Shown: one piece after another, positions 24,137-36,766 of the stretch
Numbering within the stretch: the first letter of the stretch is position 1
How the letters are laid out: each line of letters begins with the position of its first letter
Source: Pyrus communis
Lineage: Eukaryota > Streptophyta > Magnoliopsida > Rosales > Rosaceae
Direction of reading: 5' to 3'
Length of the DNA: 64,000 bases
Assembly: GCF_963583255.1 (NCBI RefSeq)
Contig: NC_084811.1
Location: 17,750,088-17,814,087, forward strand
Made by a program: the position numbers and the translations under genes
Notes under the pieces: generated by a model
Told to the model about the DNA's origin: nothing
Databases searched by the model: none
What the model saw: the letters and a program-made list of their open reading frames with translations, nothing else

Positions 24137-25713
24137 GAAAGAATAAGTGGATAATGAAACAAGATTGAATGTGTTTGGGTTAATATTTAACATTGGGCTT
24201 TATGGTAATGAAGGTCCAAAGGCGTCGAAGCAAATGAGAACTTGCTCGAAGCCCAATTGATAGGCTTGAAGCAAATTGAAGCCATTTCAGCTAAGGTATA
24301 GGCCATGTGCCTATGATTGAAGTGATGGATGATAGAGACCAACTCATTACCAGCTAAAAAGTACTTTTCAAGGTCATGACATGTAAATAGGTGATGACTC
24401 ACTGCTCTCCGAAAACCATCAGCCAGAAGCAAAGCCAAGACAGGTGGGCCAAATAGTCTATAAAATGAGAAAGGGAACCAGGGACAGGAACACTTAACCA
24501 ACCAATCAAAAGACATGCAAACTCTGTTCTCAAGCCAGTTCGTACATAGAAAGTTGAACCTTTTCCATATTCAGTCCCTTCTAGCTATAGTTCCCTTAGG
24601 AAAAGCCATCTTTTGTCTAGTGTAAAAGCTCTGCTACCTTCCCTTAGTGTTGTAGTATCGATTCCTCTTGTAAAACTTATTTACTCTCCATCCTTTTTAG
24701 CATACAAACCTCTGTAAACACAAAGAGAAGTGGTTGCAAGAAGTTCAACCTTGCCCGAGTCTCTCTTCTTTGTATTTACATTTAGTAGATATGTCGTTTA
24801 ATGTACTTTCCTTCATGTATTTAAGTCACTTTCAACTGTTTTCTACTTAAGAGCTCCCTTTATATTTGAATCTCGTTAATTTATTAAGCCTATTTCCATT
24901 AAAGTAAACCTTGATTGAGGAGATAGTTAGAAGGGCCTTGAACCCCCTTCATTTTGGACTTATAAGATTATGAATTAAAAGTTTTGTTTACAAGGCAAGA
25001 AAATAACTTAATACAGACTTAACCCATCTATGACAATACTTTGATAAACAAGAAGTCTAAGTAACTTGTGGCGCAAGTAACCAATTTAATCCACTTCTAT
25101 TCAACAATCTGTTATACAAAGATAATAGTGGCATGCTCAAATCCTTGTTTGTTTTGATTATGAGCCTCAAAGCCTACACCAAAGGCCCCACAAAGGCACC
25201 TTTCAAACTAACTAACTGTAAACTTATCTTGCAGCACACCTAGCAGTAAGACCTTGCCCGACAACCAACAACATGCCATTCCCTCGGGGAGCTGTGCAAG
25301 GGATCAGACCTAGAAATCCTACCCGAACAGAATGTAAGTTTGGTGCACTCTGATGTTGTTCGTTCTTGCTACTGAAAGACTAGCATTCGTTGCAGCAGCT
25401 TTTATTTTCTTCATGATTTCAATAATGGTAATGCTTGGATTCAATTCTTGTTTTCTTCTTGTTCTCATCCCAAATTAACTAAACAGATCAACATTATTCA
25501 TTATAAGCTAAAAAAAGTAGGATATTATGTTAGTAAATCTATTTTTTGTGAACTTGTTCAAAAGACCTGACAAATTGAGATCATTTGACATGGCTATCAA
25601 TTGGAATGCATTTATAAAACTCGAGAATTTGGAAATTTTGTCTTCGCCACATTTTCTTGCAATGAAGAAATAATAATTGTAACAAATTGGATATGAGGAT
25701 CAGAGGTAACATT
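24137..25713. other. Unclassified repeat-like region with LTR-like promoter
   Basis: About 1.6 kb without a gene. TATAAAA at 24459-24465, followed by a run of short stop-rich sequence, resembles U3/R of an LTR, but neither end nor a partner copy could be found in the window. The short frames (24187-24516, 25581-25766) have no recognisable domain. Confidence 0.4.
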
Positions 25714-25718
25714 CTAGC

Positions 25719-26684
25719 TGCAAACATGAAAATTCTGTAACGAATGAAACAAAAACATGTGTACAAAGTAGATTTGTATCAATAAATTTGTAGGGTTACA
25801 ATCTCTGTTTACAATTTTCCTCTGATTCAGTTTTCAAATTTGATGTAGATGCGTAGTTTGTTGATCCAAGGGTCGCGATGACTTGATCTCAAACAAATAA
25901 TTGAACAATTAGTTCAAGTTCTGAGCTTGAAACAATGCGTGGATGGTCTTCACCTCAGGTTTAGGGTTGTGGCAAAGGGAATGTTGACGTAGAATTTTGT
26001 TGATTCAAGGGTCTTGGCGACTTGATCTTGAATTGAACTTTGTTACAAGTTTTGAGCTTGCAACAAAGTCTTGAAGGAATCAGCATAGGTGATTGTTGAT
26101 TCTTCAAGGGAATGCTTCGGCTTTGGTCTAAAGAAAGCTTCGGCTTTGGTTGTACATTCTTCGAAGAGAGCTTTAACAGCATATTAGTCTTCAAAGATTT
26201 GGCAGAGGTTCTCCTTTTGTGAGAATTTCGGCCCTTCAACGTTGAAATTTTTGACCTTTATGCTTGTTTGATGGCCTTGCATTTATAGATTTCTCAAAGT
26301 TTTCCTTTGGATGGATTTAACTTTGATTTGTGTCTTGATTTGTCCATGGGAGAATTTAGGCATGTTTTATGCCTTAATTTCAACCACTTTCCCTTGTTTG
26401 GCCGAAATCTATAAGGCTTTCTTGCCTATTTTGCCAGCAATCTTCAATTCTTACTTGTTTTATGAAGATGATTTAGCTTTCTTTCCAGTTTTGGGAGCAA
26501 TTTGGGCCCCTTGCCAATTTTAAGGAGATTTCTCCCCATTTGCCACATTTTAGGAATGCTTTTGAGCTTCCTTTGCTTAATTTGTGCCACATGTCATTGA
26601 TGACTTGTCCATTTGTGATGAGTCATATGCCACATGGAGCTTTGTGATGTATCATTTGTATGCAATGAAATTTACGTGTCTACA
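25719..26684 (-). mobile_element. Degenerate Tat-type solo LTR
   Basis: On the plus strand it runs from TGCAAACATGAAAATTC to TTTACGTGTCTACA, matching the ends of the Tat-lineage LTRs at 33184-34284 and 54943-56441. Perfect CTAGC duplications at 25714-25718 and 26685-26689 confirm both borders. Length is 966 bp. The internal CTTGATCTTGAA-type repeats are present but decayed, so this copy is older than the one at 54943. Confidence 0.85.
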
Positions 26685-26742
26685 CTAGCATTTTTCTCCG
26701 TGTTACAATCATGTGGAGCTTTCCTATGGGACTGTTTTGTAT

Positions 26743-27226
26743 AGAAATAGTGGCAGTGTTATTTATAGAAATAGTGGTAGTGTTCGGTTCTAGAATAGTG
26801 GCAGTGTTTAGTTCTAGAAATATGGCAAAGTTCATTTCTAGAAATAGTGACAGTGCTCAGTTTTAGAAATAATGGTAGTGTTCAGTTCTAGAAATAGTGG
26901 TATTGACATTGTTTATTTGTAGAAATAGTGACAGTGTGTAGTTCCAGAAATAACGGTAATGTTCAGTATAGATATAGTGGCAGTGACATTGATCAGTTTT
27001 AGAAAAAGTGACAGTGACAGTGCTCGGATCTAGAGATAGTGGCAGTGTTCAGTGCTAGTAATATTAGAATTGTTAAGTTCTAGAAATAATGGTAGTGTTA
27101 AGTTTTACAAATAGCATCAGTGTTATGTTTTAGGAATAATGGCAATGTTCGGTTCAAGAAATATTGTTAGTTTTTAGTTCTAGAAATAGTGACAAAGTTA
27201 AAGTTATGGAAATAGTGTTCAGTTCG
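26743..27226 (+). repeat. 25 bp minisatellite, about 19 degenerate units
   Basis: Units of the form AGAAATAGTGGCAGTGTTCA plus GTTCT repeat head to tail for nearly 500 bp. Some units are extended to about 31 bp by an extra GACATT or GACAGT. It begins just right of the Tat-type solo LTR. Confidence 0.88.
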
Positions 27227-27879
27227 AAGATTTTAGATTTTGGTGATTTTTCATGTGTTTATAATTGATAATTTTGTATTATTTGTGGAAATATTTTAGC
27301 TATTTGAACTTCTTTTTATTTTTTACTTAGAAAATCGTGAAGTATCAAATTTTTAGTAGGATATCAATGCATTTTTTGTCCATTTATTTTCAGGTTGTTC
27401 TAATTACATAACAAGGCGACTTGTGAAGCTGCAAACCAAGACAATTGATTCACTGATATAAAGCATGGTTTGATGAGATATTGCTGCTGTGTAATTTTAA
27501 TTTGACGTGTAATTTTTGTTTTCTTGTCGAATTGTAAGATTTTTAAAATTTTGGATTGTATTCATGTTGCTAGATTATTGGAATATATTCATATTTATAC
27601 AAGAATTATAGGTAACAGTAATAATGATAGCTTGTTTTGTACTTTTAAGAGACAAATAAAAATTGCTACAATCAGGGGCATGACTTAATTGAGAGAACTA
27701 ATGAATATTTTAAAATTTAAATTTCACTTTTTATGTGATGTTTAGACTTTAATGAGGTAGTGGGTGAAGGAAAAACTGTCCTCACTAATAACATTTAAGG
27801 ATATTTGAACATACAAGCATACATGTAACACTTTAAAGTACGCATACACACAAAAACAATTTATAATCTATGACTTTCA
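27227..27879. other. AT-rich sequence, nothing recognised
   Basis: About 650 bp with no ORF, no repeat ends and no RNA gene that I can see. Confidence 0.5.
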
Positions 27880-28752
27880 AAGCCTAGTGAATTGTGAAAT
27901 GTGAGACTCTTTACATATTAAAGAGAAGAGAGATTCGAAATTCATTCCCCTTGAAGCTTATCCTTGATTACACAAGGGATTCACCTAAGTGGAGGGCCTT
28001 CAAGATCATTTCAAGCTCCTTGAATGCTTTCTTGTGTTTATGTTCTTCTCTTCTCGAATGGTTGCCCCTTTGCTTCTCCTTTGCTCCTTAAGGATTTGAG
28101 AAAGGAATCTCCAAGCACCAAAGGTTTGGTCCCTCTAAGTCTCCACACCAAAGGTGTGAAGAGAATATGGATGGCTTAGAGGAAGGAAGATTGCTAGCTC
28201 AGCTCCTCTAAGTGTGGCCGGATTCCAATAGATAGAAAGAGAGAAAATATTTCTCTTTTTTGCCTCAAGAAAACCCTAATGAGGGAAAGATTAGAAAGTT
28301 GCATTAATACCTCGTCACAATTCTGTGACAAACTTGTAATAAGTTCACCATCAATTCCCTTGCATATGGACGGCCTCCCTCTTTATTTTTGGACTAAATT
28401 CCTATTAGGTTTTAGTTCTCATACAACTTAGACACAGTGGGTCTTTATGGACCAAACATATTTGGACCACGAAACCCGAAACTAACATAAAGCCAATATG
28501 GAACTATTCGTATGATTAATTAAGCAATTAATTAATCTTGACCATGCTCAATTAAACCATTTAATTGCTTATCCACCTTATTAATATTCCTTCACATTCA
28601 TCCTTGTTCGGTGTACAATCCAGTAGTTTCCAATTAGCAAGGCAGTAGTCGATTGTAAATCTTAACAATCGTTTGTGAATTTATACTAATTTTCAATTCT
28701 CCCTTTGCTGAAGATTAGCGTTTGCTGATCTTCAGGGCGTCCACAAACAATG
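27880..28752 (-). mobile_element. Copia-type LTR fragment, left part
   Basis: A non-coding stretch that, from memory, resembles the minus strand of a Ty1/copia LTR found in rosaceous genomes. It ends at GTCCACAAACAATG, where the chromovirus LTR begins. The sequence right of the chromovirus (46266 onward) looks like its continuation. No outer border or site duplication was found, so the assignment is tentative. Confidence 0.4.
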
Positions 28753-29187
28753 TGTGACGACCCGTCCCAAATTTTTCATGTAGTGTCCTTCCTAAGTATG
28801 TAAAACGATGAATATGCCTTTTTAACGAAAGTGGAATCCAACATGGACATTTGATGCTAGGCATTTAGTTTGTTTTCATATTATCGTAATTAATTAGTAC
28901 TCGTTATTACGAATGTGTGAGCGTGAATTAGACTTGAATTGGATTTGTAACGAAGAAACTACGCTCATTTAAAGTTCGTTAACAATAGGTAAAAGTGTAC
29001 ATGTGTGTGTGTTACCTAGTGTCGGCGGGCACTATTTTAGAAAAAGGAGAGGTAGATTATTATTTTTTTTTTAACTTCTAGAATTGTCTAATTGTGGACA
29101 CATTCCCTTTAAATCCAATTCCTTTAAGGGAAACTGTACTTACCATCTAATAACTTTCCTTCCATCTCTCCCGTCCAATTAGAGTAA

Positions 29188-29276
<89 letters not shown>

Positions 29277-30822
29277 ATCACTTCGTATCTTTCTTCTTCT
29301 TTGCAACACAATTCACCACCATAGAAAGGTTACGGATCGATGCCCGGATGAGCTTTGATTCGAAAACAACTGATTTTTGAGTTCCCAATTCGGAGCTCTG
29401 ACTCAAGTGGAGTTTCTTTGGCAAATTTTCGTCCAAGTTTTGGCATTTTGGAAGAGCTGGAAGCCACTACACAACTCCCTGAGGTCATTAGCCTAAGTTT
29501 GAAACCAAGCCAACTTGAAAACACGCGTATTCGAGACGTCGAAAAGAGGGCCGAGTCTTTCGAGCCATTTTCAGTCCACCTCCATCCATTTGTTTGACTC
29601 TCAAAAGGTATAACCTTATTCTCTTCCTTCCAAGCTTCATTTCCATATAAAGAATGTCCAAAATGGTTGAGAAATGAGGAAGTTGTGAGGTTTTAAAGTT
29701 TTTAAGAAAATTCGGCATTTTTTCCTAGTTTTCGGTGAACCAAACGGAGGCGGCGAATGGCGCGACGGTGACCGAAAGTTTACGGAAGAAGGAGAATATT
29801 CCGTTGAGCCTAATGAAATGTTCTCACACCGTTAAGGTATATACAAGAATCTTTTGTTATATTTAATGGAATATTTTGTCAATTTGACGGAATATTCCCT
29901 AATTCTCTGCATGTGCCCTTGTGTGCGTGTTCTACGCGTGGCTGCATATGCAGGTGGCGCATGAGGGCACGTGTGGACTTCTATTGCTTCATGGCGGTGT
30001 GTGGCCAGCATGTGAGAGTCCGTGACGTCGTGTAGTAAGTTTTGGTATATTTAAACCCTGCGGTTGAGCAAACTAAACGGAAAATTCCTAACTTTTTTCA
30101 TGTACGTTTTAATTAAATAATTATTATAGTTGTTTCACATATAGGGGATAATTATCCCGAGGAGCTTCGAGGTCAAGCAAGGCTAGGAGGCTACGATTCG
30201 ACTACGTATCAGTGAGTGGGCATTTGTTTTTAAATATATTATATATAAATTCTTATGATTTCCACAAATGCATTTTGATTTAATATTATACATATCATGC
30301 CACGTTTTTATTTCATCTCAAAAGTGCTATTATATTGTTGAGATTTATAAATAGTCATGGCATGTTCATATATACATTATCAGATCATCATGCATGCTTG
30401 CACCGGTGTAGTACTAGCCTTGGGCCAAGGTCAAGCTCCATGTGCATGTTCACATCGCTCAGACACGTTCACATTGGATCCATTGTAGGTGCTAGTCCTA
30501 TCCTAGGTTGCAATAGGCAAATAGGACTTGTATGTCATGCGTTTAGTGCCAATCTTCACATGATTGTAGTAGTAGAGTGTATATTATGATTACACCCAGT
30601 CTTGTTCATGTCAGAATTTCTCTGCATGAACTCATGTATTAGCATATATTGATGAGAACCAATTTTTTATATGTTACTGTTGATATATTGTGATTTGTTG
30701 TGTTACTTAGATTATCATGGAACTGTTTTTTATTCCATACTTACATGTAGTATGATTTTTCAGAAACTGTACTTGTTTTAGGTAAGGGGTTAGTATGTTA
30801 TGAAATTTCTCAAACCTTTTGG
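28753..30822 (+). mobile_element. 5' LTR of chromodomain Ty3 element, first part
   Basis: It begins TGTGACGACCCGTCCC and aligns along its length with the 3' LTR at 43852-46265. It breaks off after CTCAAACCTTT; the remaining LTR resumes at about 39437. It is clearly diverged from the 3' LTR (many substitutions and indels), so the element is old. It contains the (CA)n(CT)n microsatellite. The frame at 29355-29597 has a partial match in the other LTR only because the LTRs are homologous. Confidence 0.85.
29191..29276. repeat. (CA)n(CT)n compound microsatellite
   Basis: About 32 bases of CA followed by over 50 bases of CT with a single TTT interruption. The homologous place in the 3' LTR (about 44256-44310) has only short CT runs. 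A (GT)n at about 44091-44112 is instead longer in the 3' LTR. Confidence 0.88.
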
Positions 30823-33183
30823 AATTGGTACCAAGTGGAATAACCTACAGTTTAAAAACTATATACGTGCTTGTCTGACTAGTTAGCAACACTCACAGCG
30901 GAAGAAATCAAATTAAAGTTCAGTTTACTAAAATGTTCCTAGTTAACTAAGATCCAGTTTAGTGCGCATTTTACTCTGACAAGCTTAGTTGCAAGGACTT
31001 TATCTATTTGTGGATAATGATGAGCATATATCACATGCAAAAGGAAGATAAGTAAACTAATAAAGCGATAAATTGCACGGGATGTATTTGGCCTGAAAAA
31101 CCACACAAGCTCAATTCCTAGATCCTAATTTGTGGAGTAACTTGTACCTTTGTGCAACCTGCCTTTCATGAAATGGACTTCTTCAGTCTTCATGAAGTGG
31201 AAACTCCTCTTGAGCTCTTCACCTTGTGGCACCGAAATCCAATCGACTTATGCAAATGATATTATGATGAAGTTGATGCAAATTTGGATTCAATGTCTAG
31301 TCAGTTTCACCTGTTAGACACTTGAAAGATGAAACTGATGCGAATCCAAAAAGAGGTCAGTTCAAGGATTTGAAACTTAGGAAAACTTGACCTAAAACAA
31401 AGATCAAAATCACAGAAGCAATGCTACCCTAATATGCAATGATGTGGGTACTGAGCAATGCTACCCTAATATGCATAAGTGTGATTTTGTGGCAAGAGTT
31501 TTCAAGTAAGAACCAAGGGGCAGCTCACAGCTGAAAAAACCCTTATCAGAAAATATAAATCTTTTAGCCAAATAACAAAGATGAAGCTTTTATGGTGGGC
31601 TTTGTTTCAGACAAGAAAGGGGACAAGAAAAGTTATGTGTCATGTGCAAAAGCAATCTAGAAAGATCTAGGGCTAAAAAAACATTTTCAAGAAAAAACTG
31701 TCAGATGACCCATGTGGGTTATCTTAAAGTGTGTGCCCAGCTCGCGTGAAAGCAACTATAAGATTTGACTAGACAAAACCACTAGACAAAATGTATTGGA
31801 AATAAATGGCATGAAATGCATATGTATGAACAAAACTTTGATGTGAAAGTTTAAGCTCTTAAGATGAATATTTCCAGTAACATGATCCCGAAATAGTAAT
31901 TTAAACCCTAAAACTAACTAGAGCATGTGTGGTACAATTTACAACTTTTGACAAGGTAAGCCAAATAGTAAAACTAGACTTCAAAATCTCCCCATTTGGC
32001 TTTCCTTAACAAAATAACTCAAACTCTATAATTAAATTCACTCAACCTCACTCAAGAGAACACAAATGATGAATCTTGTGAAGAAATACTTTTGACAAGG
32101 AACAAGAGCAAAGTTATCATGGTTAAAGCAAATGCAAGGAAGTAAATTGTTTAGCATTGTACATGATTGCAACACAACACAACACAAATTTTCAAATTTT
32201 TATTTTTCTCCCCCATTTTGTCATGGCAAAGACAAAAGATTTAAAAATGAATGATACACTAGTTTCATTGAACAACAAAAATGATATGGCAATTTAGCTC
32301 AACACATAATGAACCACCACCAAGAAGGTATATAAGAACTAACAACAAAGACATAACATAACAAAGCAGTTTAAGCACAAGGTTCAATTTGCGGTACCAA
32401 AATATTGAAACATAAATGCATGTCAATGTAATCTGTTCAAAGTACCCATGTGTCAACATAACCAAGAGTATTACAACTACATATACAAAAAAGATTGGAG
32501 TTTCAAATTACAAGTTTAAGCACAAATGCTTTATAACAACGCAAATGAAATTGTAGTCCCCCATGATTAGTGCTCTCCTAAGAGACTACACTCCAAATCA
32601 CACTCTTACATAATCTAGAACATCTCGAATTAAGGCTATGCATTTGAGTAAAGTGGGGAACCAGTGGCCTCGGTTTCCTCAGCAGGATCTTCCTCAAGAT
32701 CCTTATCAGCTTCATCCTCCTTAACATCTGAGTCCGTAAACCTAATATGCTCGGCCATGGGAATAGGGAGAGAGAGGATAGATTCAATGTTTCATGAGAG
32801 GCAACCTTTTTTTCCTTTGGTAGCATAGGTTGCAGCCATCTTTGCAGCAACATCCTGAGAATGAGCAGAGGAGGTGGCAGTGAAATAGGATGGTGACAAT
32901 GGTACAATTTGAGGTTGAGGAACAACTATGGAAGGTGAAATAATCACTGAGCTTTTAGGAGTTAATTTAGGAGGACAAACAGCATACTCATGCACAAATA
33001 AAGATGGATTTTTGGAAGACTGACTTAATGACTGTGCATGAGGTGAAGACATAGGTTAACCCATTGACGATTGAAACTTAACAAATTGTCTACCGAGATC
33101 ATTAATCTTAGACCCTAGATAAGCAATTTTTTGCTTAGGTTCATAAGCCCTTTATCCAAATCCTTTGTGGATCGAGGACACAT

Positions 33184-34284
33184 TGTAGACATTGAAATTT
33201 CGGTGAAATGAATGTTGACCAATAATTAAAATTTCAACGTTTACGTGTCACATAAATTTTGCACGTAGCATATGACTCAACGAAAAATCGAAATAAATTG
33301 GAAAAGTCATCAAACAGGACACGTGTCAACACTTGGAGGGGAATTGATATCACACCAAAACCCTAAAGCTTCGAAACTCTAAAGCTCTCAAGCAAATCCC
33401 GAAAGATCAAGAAAGCTCTCTTCGTTCTTCGTCAAATCTTCCTTCAAGATTAAGCCCCGACGGCCCTTGAAGAACTTCTACCAACTCAAGATCAAGCCCC
33501 AACGGCCTTTGAAGAAGGTGTTCATCGTTCATCATCTGTTCATCCCAAGATCAAGCCTCAATGGCCCTTTGGATCAACAACATCAACAAATCCACACATC
33601 CAACCATTCTTCAAGATCAAGCCCAAAAGCCCTTGAAGATCTGCTCATCCATCAACCTTCAAGATCAAGCCTAAAAACCCTTGAAGAAATCCGCACAACC
33701 ATTCTTCAAGATCAAGCCCCGACGGCCCTTGAAGAAAGTGTTCATTGTTTATCATCCGCTCATCCCAAGATCAAGCCCCAACAGCCCTTTGGATCAACAA
33801 CATCAACAAATCCACACATTCAACCGTTTTTCAAGATCAAGCCCAAAAGCCCTTGAAGATCCACTCATCCATCAACCTTCAAGATCAAGCTGGACGGCCC
33901 TTGAAGAAATCCGCACAACCATTATTCAAAGATCAAACCTCGACGGCCCTTGAAGAAGCTCCCACCTATTCATCCTAAGATTAAACCCCAACGGCCTTTT
34001 GGATCAACAACTTCAAGATCAAGCCCAAAAGCCCTCGACGATCTGTTCATCCCTGTTCTTCAAGATCAAGCCCCGACGGCCCTTGAAGAAACTTCAAACT
34101 GTTCATCCAAGATCAAGTCTCGACAGCCCTTGGATCAACAACACGTCAACAAACCAACATCTTACGGAGATCGAATCAGATGACCAAATTACAAAGAGAT
34201 TGTAACCCCAAAATCATTAATACAAAATATTTTTTTGTACACTTGTTCTTGTCTCGTTCGTTGTCAGGAATTTTCATGTTTTCA
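33184..34284 (+). mobile_element. Tat-type solo LTR nested in copia remnant
   Basis: It starts TGTAGACATTGAAATTTC and ends TTTTCATGTTTTCA. CACAT flanks it at 33179-33183 and 34285-34289. If the LTR is taken two bases longer (TTCACA), the right flank becomes CATAT, so the end is uncertain by 2 bp. Internal units built on AAGATCAAGCCCCGACGGCC repeat through 33440-34140. They give artefact frames rich in QDQAP or RSSPKAL. Confidence 0.85.
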
Positions 34285-34639
34285 CACATATCATCAGGGC
34301 GAGAGGGGAAACCTACACGCTGACACAACAAGGTGAAAAGACACGGGTGAATTGTAGAGCCTCTTTGTTGTTTACTAGGACGCTTGATTTTTTACATAAT
34401 AGACCTAAATATCAAGTACCCAAATGGAACATCCGACTGACTTAACATAGCATGCAATATTTTTGCCGACTATAGAGTAGGATTGCCATTGTTTGAAGAG
34501 CCTAGAATATTTCTACGAATAAAGTCAGACTAAATCCTATAAAACAGTTTAAGACGAGATTTTGAAACTTGATTTTTAACCAGAGAAGTGGACGAGTCCA
34601 AATAAGCTTCTCGATGATAAGATTTCATGTCATATTGAC

Positions 34640-34830
34640 ATGTCAGAAGGTCAAAGTTGTACATATCAAAAACATAGGAGGCTCAAGACCTAAAACAGAG
34701 CAGATGACAGATGAATCGAATGGGACAAGGACTTCATGGACATACACTTCACCACCAATGTCAGGAAACTTAAATGAAACATTTGCATAAAATTCTTGAA
34801 CCATTGAAAGATTGAAGGTAGAAGGAGGTG
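34640..34830 (-). pseudogene. Remnant of plant env-like / transposon-associated domain
   Basis: A minus-strand frame reads MVQEFYANVSFKFPDIGGEV from 34804, followed by VHEVLVPFDSSVICSVLGLE, then meets a stop. The pattern FYAN...V.V.FDSSVI...LGL resembles the putative plant transposon protein domain found in env-like regions of SIRE and Athila elements. The frame is broken on both sides. Its position between the copia 3' region and gag fits a SIRE-like env-like gene. Confidence 0.5.
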
Positions 34831-36151
34831 AGTTTACCAGATGAAGTTTGTATCATCAGATAAGATGGCATCAAACACAAGGAGGTCATCCAAGACAATT
34901 CTTCTCCCAGGAACAACTTTTCTGGTAGCCACAATAGCGAAGAATTTCTTGGCTCGAGATGTAGGAAACGTGGGTGGCAGAGTGTCTGAAAGTTCATTAT
35001 CAGCTTTGAATGAGTTTTGCGATAAGGAAGATTAGGTTGCATACTGGAGTGATGGGATGATGTTTGACTCGAAGACATGATCAAAACACTCCTATGGTAA
35101 CATTTGCTCCCAGTTTTAGAAAGAATGAGAAGATGAGAGCAAACGACACAAATGAGGGTGAATGTAAAAACCTAATGCGGCCATAAAAGGTAAATGCCTA
35201 GGATAGTGTGCAACAATCTGAACCGTATAGATGATATCAATGATTGAGATTTTGAAGGTTAAAACATAAAGTGCAAAGATCGAAATACCCTTAATGAACA
35301 ACTTTTTTTTATGAGTACCAACAACTGGACAGAAAAAGTAAATACCCATTTTAAGAACAATTTTGGAACCAAATGCAATGACCCACACAGAATACCACAA
35401 TCAAGACCAACAAATAACACAGAAGATGAGCACAATCTTAGTACCATTAAGCTACAGCCAATTAGACATTTCTCACAGAGAACACAAATGAAAATAACTC
35501 TAATATCTATACTTCCAAACAAAAGAGCTAAACTCAATTAAAAACTTGAAGAAAAATATGATATGCAGTGCTATAGACATAGGTCTTCAAAGTCATACAT
35601 GGATAGTAAAGCACAGATTAACACATGTTCATACAACATCCATGACGTGCCAAGATATGGAAATGGGATTGGAGATAGCCATCTTTAAATCAAAGCTTCA
35701 TTCCACTAGGCTCACGATTAATTTGAAGGCTAAACAAACTTTTAATAATCCATTAAGTTCAAGAGATAACACTTGGAACAAAAATTGAGCAAATGAGGAA
35801 AACACAAAACTATGCATAATGGGAAGCCAAAAGCCAAATGAAACATTAAGATGTCATAAGGAAGTAAGAAACCCAAGTCATTTGATATGGTTGGTGCAAG
35901 ATGTATTTGAAGCACCCTAAGACACATTTAAATTTTTTATGACAAGTGGGAATGATTTGATGAACATGACATTGTATGTGAGAATATATTTGTAGGAATG
36001 AATGATTGAGATTCCCTTTTTGCCCCCAAAAGTGGTGATATTGATACTCAAACCAATGATTTTTTTATGAGCATTTACCAAGATAACAAAAGTGAAACTG
36101 GTGGTGTTTTCCACTGGAATTGCTACTTAACTCAATTTATGGAGTAAGTAC

Positions 36152-36761
36152 TGTGACATCCCACATCGCCCAGGGGAGTGATCCTTAAATGTATATTCCC
36201 ATTTCTACCTAGCACGAGGCTTTTTGGGAACTCACAAGCAACTTCCCAGTGGGTCACCCATCATGGGATTGCTCTAGCCCCCTTCTCACTTAACTTCGGA
36301 GTTCCTACGGAACCCGAAGCCAGTGAGCTCCCAAAAGGCCTCATGCTAGATAGAAATGGGAATATACATTTAAGGATCACTCCCCTGGGCGATGTGGGAT
36401 GTCACAATCCACCCCCCTTAGGGGCCCGACGTCCTCGTCGGCACATTTCCAGCCAGGGATTGGCTCTGATACCAAATTGTCACATCTCGGTCCGGGGAGG
36501 ACCACTTCCCGGGCCTGCTCTACCACCGTAGCACGATATTGTCCGCTTTGGGCTTACCATTCCCTCACGGTTTTGTTTTTGGGAACTCACGAGCAACTTC
36601 CCAGTGGGTCACCCATCATGGGATTGCTCTAGCCCCCTTCTCGCTTAACTTCGGAGTTCCTACGGAACCCGAAGCCAGTGAGCTCCCAAAAGGCCTCGTG
36701 CTAGGTAGAAATGGGAATATACATTTAAGGATCACTCCCCTGGGCGATGTGGGATGTCACA
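36152..36761 (-). mobile_element. Cassandra TRIM element with one inverted end
   Basis: One full LTR (36478-36761, 284 bp, minus sense) carries the 5S-like promoter of Cassandra: box A complement at 36642-36651 and GGGTGACC-type box C complement around 36601-36617. The 71 bp internal part has a PBS complementary to initiator Met tRNA (TGGTATCAGAGCCA, 36461-36474 on the minus strand) and a purine tract (36409-36420). The second LTR keeps only 186 bp (36221-36406); its distal 98 bp are replaced by 69 bp (36152-36220) that are the exact reverse complement of the other LTR's terminus (36693-36761). AGTAC flanks both sides (36147-36151 and 36762-36766). It encodes no protein, as usual for Cassandra. 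Confidence 0.9.
36461..36474 (-). other. Cassandra primer binding site
   Basis: On the minus strand TGGTATCAGAGCCA follows the LTR end after three bases. It matches the complement of the initiator Met tRNA 3' end. Confidence 0.85.
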
Positions 36762-36766
36762 AGTAC

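Noticed and set aside
32578..33052. Two minus-strand ORFs (115 and 86 codons)
   Set aside because: They may belong to the SIRE-like env-like region, but no motif supports this, so they are covered only by the copia remnant entry.
33467..34205. Several ORFs with QDQAP and RSSPKAL repeats
   Set aside because: They are translations of the tandem repeats of a Tat-type LTR in several frames; the same happens at 55119-55627 and 63272-63780.
36478..36761. 5S rRNA gene
   Set aside because: Only the internal promoter-like part of 5S is present, inside a Cassandra LTR with PBS, PPT and site duplication.
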